Source: Coniferiporia sulphurascens | Taxonomy: Eukaryota; Basidiomycota; Agaricomycetes; Hymenochaetales; Hymenochaetaceae | Assembly (NCBI GenBank): GCA_002794785.1 | Contig: NBBA01000009.1 | Coordinates: 682,001 to 746,000 of the forward strand | Length of the DNA stretch: 64,000 nt | Direction: 5' to 3' | Shown: one piece after another, positions 47,600 to 56,970 of the stretch | Layout: every line of letters starts with the position of its first letter | Numbering within the stretch: position 1 is the first letter of the stretch | Program-made: the position numbers and the translations under genes | The notes under the pieces: generated by a model | The model's input: only the letters and a program-made list of their open reading frames with translations | What the model was told of the DNA's origin: nothing | Database searches by the model: none

Positions 47600-49045
47600 T
47601 CACTCAAGATCCAATCGTGTGGCTAACCTACTCCGTGTGGGGTCATCTTGTGATGCCTGACCTCGCACGGGCTTCCAGGCAGAAGTTGCTTTCGCTGGTG
47701 AACTTCCGCCGTGAGTTGATTCGGGTGTCCTTTGACTCGGATTCACATTCGCCTGACGCCCCGACTTAGCGGCATGTACTACGGAAGGAACATGAGAATT
47801 GGGAGTGTAAAGCCGCAGTCGCGACTCAGGCGTTGCGGGAGGCTGAATCTATGCTTCGTGAACACGGCGAGTTGTGCTAAATTGTTAGCTCGCTAATTAA
47901 CTTACCGAGGATATAGACGAAAGAAATCCTTGAGTATCTTGTGCATTATAGAACTCGATGAGAATCGTTAAAGCCTCTTCAAGAAAAAACGTGTCAGCGG
48001 ACGAAGCCACGTCCACCGGGAAACACACCAGCTAGATCTGACAGCTCGGTCTCGCTAAATTGACACTGGTCAATGACAAAGCGAGATGCATCGGGTGAGG
48101 TAGGCTTGTTCGTTGGAGGCGTAGGCAATGATGCCGACGGTGCAGAAGAAGCAATACGCGCGTCCAACGAGGCCGAATGGTCACCATCCACGAATCTTTG
48201 CGCAAGAATGAAACACCCAGCCGCTATGATCCGCACGTCAAAGAGCAGGCAGAGTACCGTACGGTAACTAAAAACATCGGTTATTTGTGGTTAGACGCGC
48301 GGTAGGCTGGTGTCTGTCTTACTCACGAGTCGTGGGCTATAGACCAGGCAGCATCACACAACAATCCTTCACTTTCATCTTGCACATAACGTTCAAGAAG
48401 GTCTACTAAAATCTCGTGAGGGCTGTCCACAACGAAGTCAAAACACAGTGCTTCGAGCAGAATCTCTTCGGTAGCCAAAATAGCATCCTGGCATGTTTGA
48501 ATGTCCTGCAATTCAGTCTTGATTCAACACTTCCACCTGATGTAAGGCAGCTCACTTACTGTATCAGAGACGTTCTCCACATTCAAGCCGGTTATTTTGT
48601 TCTGACAGACTTTGGCGACGTCTCTTAGTTTCCGACCACACTCTTCCGTCTTTGTTGCTAAGAAAATGCAGGCGGCGGCAACATCCTTAGAATATAAGAA
48701 GGTGAACAGGATCCCTGGTAGCCATACTCTCCGGGACTGACTTGACGGTGGTAGTCCTCTAGACTAAAACGCATGTAAAAGCGATGAAACCATGTCGCAG
48801 CGGTGCATAATGCTGTGGTTGGACTGCACGACCTAAGTATTAGTAGAGAATGCAAATGGTTGCACTGACAGTTGAAGGGACGCGCCCAAACGGAATAGGA
48901 ACTCGACGCCCCTCGCCCGGTCATAGAGCTCCTTGTCCAGGGAAATTGAGGACGTGCTCGCGGACGGAGTGGCAAGTAAAGCGGAGGCTGGAAAAATCCA
49001 CTGGGAAGAGGAAGAGTTCCCCACCTCAAACCGATGTACACCCAT
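47600..49045 (-). CDS. CTK2: Cyclin of the CTD-kinase type (Ctk2/cyclin K/T-like)
   Basis: Predicted regulatory partner of a Cdk9/12-type kinase that phosphorylates RNA polymerase II. Exons 49045..48870, 48832..48742, 48685..48560, 48505..48327, 48267..48029, 47976..47906, 47848..47600 (376 aa). Cyclin box marks: QWIFPASALLATPS, LDKELYDRARGVEFLFRLG, LCTAATWFHRFYMRFSLEDY, DVAAACIFLATKTEECGRKL, then the second fold with TEEILLEALCFDFVVDSPHE and YRTVLCLLFDVRIIAAGCFI. A Ser/Pro tail follows with TPESRLRLYTPNS and SQRTPES. Intron 48869..48833 is only 37 nt but has a CTAAT branch site and TTAG end. Intron 48028..47977 (GTGTGT..GAAG) is needed to reach the AEALTILIEFY frame; without it the frame stops at 47994. 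Confidence 0.88.
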
Positions 49046-49257
49046 GCTAGCAGAACAGGCTGGCGATATCTCGTGTTGTCAATGGATGTTGAGGAGTGAC
49101 CTTGGGAAGTAATTGAAGGTTCAAGTTCATCCTGAGAGTATTAGTGGCGGAAAGCTATCGAACCCAAATTAGGTAAGCAGCGAGTCACTGGACGCATACA
49201 TTTGACCGATACACTGGCTCTCAAGTCGGCCAGCGTTCTTCACGGCAGTCGATACAT
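49046..49257. promoter_or_regulatory. Divergent promoter region between cyclin and eIF2B alpha genes
   Basis: 212 bp between opposing start codons. No individual element is recognised. Confidence 0.5.
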
Positions 49258-50742
49258 ATGAGTGTCTTGGCTGGACTCCCCGCCTCGCCTGTAGAAGGCG
49301 TGCGAAGGCGCGAACAATACGACATCTTCAGCGCATATCGTCGGATGCTGGCAAATGAAAGAGTACAACTGCACTCGTGTCTGACGAGCGATTCGTTTCT
49401 TGACCAATTAATGCCAGATCTCCACACCATTGGCAGCAATTCTTGCGTTGACTGAATTAATAGAGAAATCTAATGGTTAGCAATATCATGTCGCTCAGCG
49501 TCATACGTGGGGCTAATGTATATCTGTATCCTATACAGCTGGGACTATGTTTGAGCTCGTTCAAGCTCTGAACGAGGGGGCCGAAGCTCTGCGAAAACAG
49601 TTCACGAATTCGATTAGTATAAATGCGGGCTGTGAGCTTTTCATAGCTTTTGTGACACTTTTCCCCCACGAAGCTGCTGTGAGTTATCAGGTATTCGTTT
49701 GTAGGGCTCTGCTGAATCCTCCGGCGCTTAGGACTTCAAGGACCTGAAGATCGAGCTTGTGGCACAGGGTAGGCAGTATGCAAAAGAAGCGATGTCCTAC
49801 AGAGAAAAAATCGCGGGGCTAACCCTGGGATTTATCAAAGATGGCTCTGTAGTGTGTTATAACCTTTACATTTTCTGCGAAAGCCGCTATGACTCGAAAA
49901 CCCATTATTTAACAGATCCTGACCCACTCGTATTCTCGAGTGGTCATGCAAGCTCTCCTTCTTGCACATACGCAGAAGCGGATATCTATCTACGTGACGG
50001 AGGCCAGACCGCGTGGCTCTGGGTATGGTCCTTGTTTATTTGAATTATTTCCCAGTTTTGCTCACTTCACTTAGCATCAAAACCCACGAAGAGCTGACGG
50101 CTGCAGGGATTCCGTGTACGGTCGTGCTCGATTCCGCGGTTGCGTATGTAATGGATAAGGTGGACCTTGTTCTCGTCGGCTCAGAGGCTGTTGTGGAAAG
50201 TGGAGGATTGATAAATGCCGTTGGCAGCAATCAAATGGCCATTATTGCGAAAGCTGCAAACAAACCTGTGTATGCGATGGCAGAGAGGTACGCCTTCTAC
50301 AACCATTCTGAGCTATTCTAATTGTGGTTTGCGTATAGCTATAAATTCCACCGCCTTTTTCCACTTTCGCAATATGACCTGCCTACACATACTCCAGAAA
50401 TTCACTCTTTCCCTCGTCCGCCCGCACGGCCTCAGAATAGCGCGGTGGCTCGGCCATCCGTCTTCCAGCCGCAGACTGTTTCACCACCACCTTCTGAGCG
50501 AAGACATCAGTCCTCGGCTTCCGCTCATACACTCTCCCCTTCCGAGTATGCGATGACTCCAGAGCAGGTACGATTGAATCCAGAAGTCGATTATACACGG
50601 TACGTTGGTTGAGTGAGAACGTTATTACACAGCCCTAACTGCGCCCCTTAGACCTGACTTAATTTCACTGGTGTTTTCCGATGTTGGCATACTAACGCCC
50701 GAGGGTGTCAGCCAGTATCTGGTGGGAATGTTTGCCGGGTAG
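49258..50742 (+). CDS. GCN3: Translation initiation factor eIF2B subunit alpha (Gcn3)
   Basis: Regulatory subunit of the eIF2 nucleotide exchange factor; senses phosphorylated eIF2. Exons 49258..49362, 49418..49475, 49539..49678, 49732..49851, 49916..50022, 50075..50287, 50339..50599, 50652..50742 (364 aa). Family marks: STPLAAILALTELIEKSN, INAGCELFIAFVTL, YREKIAGLTLGFIKDGS, ILTHSYSRVVMQALL, ISIYVTEARPRGSG, IPCTVVLDSAVAYVMDKVD, VLVGSEAVVESGGLIN, GSNQMAIIAKAANKPVYAM, ESYKFHRLFPLSQYDLP, and DLISLVFSDVGILTPEGVS at the end. A roughly 55-residue Pro/Ser-rich insertion (around residues 272-325) separates the last two blocks; human eIF2B alpha, at about 305 aa, lacks it. Confidence 0.95.
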
Positions 50743-52355
50743 TTGTATATGCTTTATTAATAGCGCCCGCTTTTTGAATGTGTGGCGCGACACCCATAAA
50801 CCGTTTTAATATGAAGCGGATGCATCGAAGTGTTTTTACCACGTACTATTCCATGCGATGCGACCAAGATCGCGCGCATCATTGTAAAACCCTATTTTCG
50901 ATAGTGTATGGCTGCCGAAGCGAAGTGCTTCAAATCGAATTTCTAACGATTCGTTACTTCCTTAACGTGACCCAGTTACACGGAGTATTATGCGTACCAA
51001 AATAAGCAGTACACTTCTTTGCAGACACTCTAGCTGTCGGAGCGGCGCCGCGTTTGGTAATTTCCAACAGACCCCCTGAAGTGCTTCAGATTCGGCGAAA
51101 CAGAGGTCGATGCTCGGATCGCTACAGGTTGCAGATTTGCCCACTTTTTAGGCCGCTCGACAGTAACATAGCGACTCGGGAGTGCAAATGGAGGATTCGA
51201 TGCTTGCCCGTTAACATTATTGGGCGGATGGATGTGCCGAACAAAAGAGAAACGATGACAAGTCGACCGGCGATATCGCCGGAGGGCAATCAGCCCGAAC
51301 GGAATTGTCTTTTCAGCGCTGCTCATAAAGCTTGGGGGGCCGTTAATAGAAACGGGTCAATTCCGATGAAACGCGCGACGCGACGAATGTATGGCAAAAA
51401 GATCATCGTGAATCCGGGCGAAATTTTTCAAAACGGGTCGAGACTTAATGCCGAAAAACTACGCGGGCACCCGAGCCTAAGGATAAGGATAACGACGATG
51501 AGAAAGCCTTGTTTTTCTCTCTCTTGAAGAGCAGTCTCTTCCGGGTTCAGAGAGGATTGCGCCTGACCGTGACCGATAGGGAAACCGCATTCGGGACGGA
51601 ATGGCTGGAAGAGGCAGGCACTTCCGTCACAGACACTAGTACTTCGGACGGCGCGGTTCGGCAGACTCCAGAGCGGTCGACATATTTCTTGTGTCCCGGG
51701 GACCGCTTTGCGTTGAGCTGAAAGGCAGGGTTGTAATCCGGGTGCACTAGGGCGCGCAGCATCAACGGGCGTGCGCGAGAGCGTCGATATGCCGGAATGG
51801 TGCAGACAGATTGGGGTGAAACTCGAGGGTCGGTGGGACCGGTAAGCAGGCTGGTACTAATGGGGAAGGAAGTTCCCGCGATACCAGGCGCCGTCGTTGT
51901 GAAACGAGGCTGCCGCTGGCACGAGGAACGATGGGCCCCCGGTTCTTTCCTTTTTTTAAATATTTTTATATTATATTTTGCCTATCGCCTGCCGTCGCTC
52001 ATATATATAAGTCACATCTTAGCCCCCCTCGCCCACCGCCCACCGCTCCGCTCTGCTTTTGTCGTCTCCTCCGCCTTTCTGCCCATGCCGGTCTAAGCGG
52101 TCCTCATCCCTCTAACTTATAAGCAAGGACCAGAGCACCTCCGCACGCTCTGCATTCTTCAGCGCCTTTGCGCCCCATCCTGTGTCCCTGTCCCAGTACT
52201 GCTATCTCCCTGTAAGCCGAATCCTAATATCTACCCGTACCGTCTTCCGTAGGTCGATGCTAACATGCCACGCATTTTACATCCAGCCCGTACTTATTAC
52301 CCTATCTATTTACTCGTCAATTTATCTCTTCAACTCGCTCCCCCACCTCTCCACA
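50743..52355. other. Intergenic 1.6 kb, no gene seen before the orphan ORF
   Basis: No frame here is convincingly coding. From about 51955 to 52130 the DNA changes to an AT-rich patch, TATATATAA (52002-52010), then pyrimidine-rich sequence, which looks like a core promoter for the orphan ORF downstream. Confidence 0.55.
52002..52010 (+). promoter_or_regulatory. Possible TATA box of the orphan gene
   Basis: TATATATAA followed directly by a C/T-rich tract; a second TTATAAG lies at about 52118. Both are upstream of the ATG at 52356. Support is consensus match and context only. Confidence 0.4.
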
Positions 52356-52982
52356 ATGAGCGCCCCTCCTCAAATATTTTTTTCTTCCAACGTCCAACAC
52401 ATGGACGAATGGGCAAGCCGTACGGGAATTCCTCTCACAAGTGCGGAGGCCCTTGGAACGCTCTACGCCCGTGCACACGCCTGGCTTCTCACTCTTAAAA
52501 ACCAGCTTATCCGGGGCCATGGTTGGCGTGAAAAGGGAGTCGATCCGCGCATGCTTTTTTCCATAGAGTGCACGCCACCTTTTCGGTCATCTGGCGGTCT
52601 GCCGAGGACCCCGCCGTTCAACCTCCAACTTCCGTTGCACGCGTCCACTTTCTTCTCACCTGAAAGGCGTATCCAGTGGGAGATGGTTTTCCACAGCGCG
52701 CTTTTTCCCGCTATGCGCCATACGTGCCAGCCTGTCGGCGACATCCTGCATTTGCTACAGTGCTTGTTGACCGGTATGATCGTGCTTGTCAAGGAAGAAG
52801 AAGTGCCCGGGGAAGGTGTATGGAGGACGACGCGAGGGTTACCGCCGCCGGAATGGATCAGCGCCAACGAGGCTATTCTCCTGCAGATATTCGGGTCGTC
52901 TCATTACCGGAAGCTTTTCCGTGCGGCGAACGACAAGCGGCTTGCGTTTAAGGTGCATCTAGAAGCCCCGTCGCGACACTGA
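52356..52982 (+). CDS. Orphan hypothetical protein, single exon
   Basis: An intronless frame of 208 aa starting MSAPPQIFFSSNVQHMDEW; the frame is open upstream to 52182, but the earlier part is low quality and lies in the pyrimidine-rich leader. The predicted product is soluble, with no signal peptide from the chosen start, rich in Pro, Leu, Arg and His. Segments such as FFSPERRIQWEMVFHSALFPAMRH and EWISANEAILLQIFGSS have the amphipathic pattern of real helices. A plausible TATA element and CT-rich leader precede it, in a region otherwise empty of genes. I do not recognise a family. It could be a lineage-specific gene, perhaps expressed at particular stages, or a chance frame. Confidence 0.45.
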   Translation: MSAPPQIFFSSNVQHMDEWASRTGIPLTSAEALGTLYARAHAWLLTLKNQLIRGHGWREKGVDPRMLFSIECTPPFRSSGGLPRTPPFNLQLPLHASTFFSPERRIQWEMVFHSALFPAMRHTCQPVGDILHLLQCLLTGMIVLVKEEEVPGEGVWRTTRGLPPPEWISANEAILLQIFGSSHYRKLFRAANDKRLAFKVHLEAPSRH

Positions 52983-55518
52983 GGCTGTCCGTCGTGCACG
53001 TTTTCGACACTGACACTGTTGCTCCTTGGTCTACATTCTCACTGGCCGGAGAAACGGATTTGGGGTCTCAGGACCTATTGCTATATGGGAGTGCTGCCTG
53101 GTCGTGGACTTCCGGTTCTAAAAACTAATCGTAATATCGCCAGCAAATTATGTTGTTCGGTTTGTCGCGGACATTCCCGCATTCCTGCTAGTCATCTCTT
53201 GATTTATTGTTGCTGTCTTTCTTCACCTCACGCACTTGATCTTCGTTGTCGCCGCAATGATTCCGTTTTATTCCTTACGCACGCATCCGAATAGCCATCG
53301 CCCTAATAGAGCTCAGCGGACACGTCGTGTATATCAAGTAGTACCCTATTCGTCGCATCGTCCCCGGGCTGTCGTTTTAATTACCCTATGCACACTGAGA
53401 TATTCTTCCCCACTTCAACTGTAATAATTGATTGGTTTGCTTTGAGATGAAGGAGAAGGCGGAAGCGCATCGCCCGGCGGAAGAAGGGAGAAGCACGGTA
53501 AGGGCAGTGGGAGAAGCTGGCCGTCGAAGGGTCCACGGGACAGGGTTCACGTTCCGAGTTCTTCTGGCAACGAGCCCTTGCAACGAGCGATCTCGATGTC
53601 CCAATCTGGGTGTCTCAGGCGACGGCCTCCGCGCAATGCCGATTTGTGCATTATTAATGGCACGCCTGACGTAAACCCTTGTACTTCTGGGTTGAAACGT
53701 CAGGTAACGGCTTTACAGCTCAGCTGAACGTCAATCAACATCAGTATTAATGTCCGTTTGGCTAGAGTGGCCCCGGCGGATTGAACCCCCTCCCCAGTTC
53801 ACATACTGTCTTTTTTTAGACCTTTTTTTTTGATGAGAGGAAAGAGGCGCAAGCGACTCTAAATTTTACTGTCGGCTAGGGTGCCCCCTTCCGTTAGACT
53901 TTTATGTATGTTTCGGTCCCGAAGTACACAATTTGCAAACCGAGCGTACGCGAGGTGGCTTTGTTTAATTGAGTCCATAGCCACATCCGCGGATGCTCAA
54001 CGTCCGGCGAACGAACGCCCAATGCCGCTTCGCAAAATCCGTCTTCACGCCATCCACTAATCTACACCCCTTCGAGCAAGCCCGTGGCGTGTCGTGAGGC
54101 AGACACTGAGCCTGCAGCACGACGGCTACAGAACCGCTTGTCCGTCAGCCAATATAAAATCCAGAGGCGTCAGCGAGACGTCCGGCCATTTGCCCTCCAA
54201 TTAGCGAATTTCGTAAGCCAGGCTGACAGCTCCGCATTGGTCAGTATTGGCAGCTTGTGCTTCTCAACCCAACTGCGATCAAGGTCTCAAGCGCCCCTGC
54301 AAGCGGCTTCGACAAAGTGTCGCGGCTACGGCGACGTCTGCTACTCGTCCTGCGCGACAGACAGCTTTTCGCTATGCAGGATTGAAGATAGAGCTTCTGA
54401 GATCGGCGAGGGAACGTGGAGATTAAGGGGAAAACGCGCCGTTTCGCATGCATTGCTCCCTTCTTGAGCTAGAAATTTGCATTGACGATCAATTTAATGA
54501 ACCGGTCGGCTCAGCCGCGTCCCTAAATGAAACTCAAGAACTACAGACCCCAGAACGGCAAACAATATAAGCGTTTTCTCGCTCCTTTCTATACGTCCTG
54601 CCAACTGAACTGCATGCGGATCCGAAAAAGGGGACACGGAAGACCGTTACAAACCATTGATCTAAGTGGTTATGGGCGAGGTGAAGGAGCTGGACCTTTA
54701 ATGCGAGGGTTGGTTTGGTAAATGAGGGGGAAATGTACCATGGCCCCAAGGGCAAGCGGACGTTGAAACCACCCCAATAATCGTAAAACTATTTGCCATC
54801 ATTTTCATCCGGAATTACCGCAGCACTCAGGGTAAGGGCGTCCATACTACCCGCACTCCAGCCACTGCCTTTCCATTCCATGTAGCGACTGAGACGCCAA
54901 GGCTATCTGCGTTCGTTAATGACGGTGACGGCATATACCGGAGGCGAGACTCAGGTTGTTTCGCAGTCCAAAGAGAACTTGGCCTTTGTCGAGATGAGGC
55001 AAATTGCGGACGAAAAAGGGAGAACTTCGATGCTAAAAATATGTAACAGAGTTTGTAGGACATTGGCTCGGCAAAGAAAAAAGCGCCGAGAAAACGTTCA
55101 GACGGCCTTGCTTTTCCGGCCCAGCGCCCTGCCAGTGGTTCTTACAAAGCCCGCAGGATTCACTTTATGTCGAACCTGAAGAATAGGGCCCCAAGGGTCA
55201 ATTATTCGGGAAGCTCGAGCAGTGGTGGCATATGATAATAAGCATTCCGGGGCGACGGGCATCGTCATATTAATGCTCCAGTGGCTATGCTAATGATCGC
55301 TGAGACTGGGCGGCAATAGCCGGTAAAGTACACATCTAATTCCCTGGCATATACACGGAGGGCCGGTACTGTACGCCTGGAGTGCCACGCCCTTGACACG
55401 TTTTCGAGAAATAATCGACCTCGCTAAAAGTGTCTATTTGGGTTGGCCGTGCGATATCGAAAGCAAGTTCACATACTAAACAAGAAGGGAAATGGCAGCC
55501 TGGGCGACGGTCAGTGCA
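52983..55518. other. Gene-poor stretch of 2.5 kb
   Basis: Several short frames on both strands (for example 54084..54467) show no recognisable domain and no splice-consistent extension. No RNA gene or transposon end was found. An AATATAAAA at about 54149 is the only core-promoter-like element noticed. Confidence 0.5.
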
Positions 55519-56732
55519 TTACTTCCCCGAGAACCACCCCAACCAGCCCTTTGCCTTGCGTTTTTTTACAGTTTCCGCTTTCTTGGGCTTTTCCGCTACC
55601 TCCGATATATCGTCCGCAGCTATTACGTCGAGAGTGGCACTGGTTGAACCTTGTTTTGCGTATCGTCGTTTGTACTCCGCAGGGCTCTCTACGTTAGTCC
55701 CCCGAGCCCATTGGCCTTTTTTCTTTTTCCTATCCTCAAAAGTTTCAATAACCATAACAAAGCGTGAACATCGAGCTGCCTTACTTTGCCTGAGCTTCAA
55801 GCTTCAGAAACTTATCTACTCCCCATTTCCCATATTCGGCTCCTCCCTCGACGTATGTTACTGCCCAACCAGCCTTGAGCATCTCGAAAGAGACAAATTT
55901 TCCGATCCCGAACAGCGGGGTGAAGAATTTGGGAAGTAGTGGCCAGGGAATCATCGGAATAGCAACCTACGTGCGAAGCAACCGGAAATTTGAATTTAAA
56001 AAAAGAAAGGGTGTACAAGTGAACTCACGATGCGCTTATACTGATCGCGACGAAGCAATTGGCAGTAGATGAACTTTCCCTCGAGTGTCTTTTTTGTCCA
56101 TGCAAGCGCCTCCTCGCCATATTCCTGGCCGGGATTTCCGAAGTGAGCAAGCTGTAAACAGTACAGTTCATCGCAAAGACGGTATAGCAAAGAGCAACGA
56201 AGTCTTTGCCTCAGGAGCATCGATGCCTGCCATTCTTATGTGTAAAGTCTGGTCAACAAGATCTGGGAGAGGACCATGTAAATTGGTGTTATAATCCGGG
56301 TTGCTAGCACTGCATTTTTGCAGATACCGTACCTTTTGATTTATCCGGTATGTGTCGAAATTTTATTGGAAAACGCCATCCAAAAGCAGGGGTATGATAT
56401 AATCGAAAGTTATCGCCGTCTCCGACTCTAACGCCGGGCACAGTAAGCGCAATAACATTGTATTATTTGGTAATTAAGGGTACTTACCTCGTAACATAAC
56501 CCTTGACCCATCTTTTTTTGGCGATTACTTTACGCGGGACGTAGTCGACGTTCGGAAACCTGCGGAAGTACCGAACGTAGGTACCGTAGGTAGCGCCAGT
56601 CAGAAGTGTCGTCCCCACGACCGTAGCAATAAAAATACGAGTCGGCGAGGTCAAATAGTAGTCGATAAGACGGGGTGATAGTCCTTCTGGTGGCTCCGGA
56701 TCCGGGATCCGCTTTCGAGATGTTGAGGACAT
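55519..56732 (-). CDS. LCL3: LCL3-like SNase-fold endonuclease, membrane-anchored
   Basis: Staphylococcal-nuclease (TNase) family; yeast Lcl3 is mitochondrial. Exons 56732..56488, 56427..56333, 56262..56210, 56151..56029, 55966..55790, 55734..55519 (302 aa). One N-terminal membrane segment ([20 protein letters not shown]) is followed by [12 protein letters not shown]. The nuclease core has [25 protein letters not shown] (Arg, Asp and Glu of the active site), [32 protein letters not shown] (second Arg) and [20 protein letters not shown] text. The tail is [10 protein letters not shown] and Lys-rich. Two introns, 56209..56152 and 55789..55735, begin GCAAAG, so this gene seems to carry two GC-AG introns. 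A non-ATG (GTG) frame extends upstream to 56786, but ATG 56732 fits the family. Confidence 0.88.
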
Positions 56733-56970
56733 TAATTCTTCTACGTACCGGTAATCAATAGTAGCTGCAGTACTTGTAGTAGGCACTGTCGAGCAGATTC
56801 GCGGGGCGCGTCGTGGCCTGCAACACGCCCGGCCGTTGCCGAAGTAGCGTCGGTCACACTGAGTTCAGTTGGAACGCGTCCCGTACTTGTGTGTTCGGTC
56901 CTCAAACGGTCCACTTCTTCTCATTCGCACTGACGACGCCCGCGCTGATAGCAAGGGCATCTTCAAGACC
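56733..56970. promoter_or_regulatory. Divergent promoter region between LCL3 and TOG genes
   Basis: 238 bp between opposing start codons; it must serve both genes. No specific motif recognised. Confidence 0.5.

Noticed and set aside
47994..48267. Premature stop in the cyclin frame (GRGFVR end)
   Set aside because: An in-phase intron 48028..47977 with GTGTGT, CTGAC and GAAG removes it and restores a continuous cyclin-type sequence.
54084..54467. Plus-strand frame of 127 codons in the gene-poor stretch
   Set aside because: Composition is Cys/Arg/Ser-rich without pattern, with no conserved motif and no splice extension.
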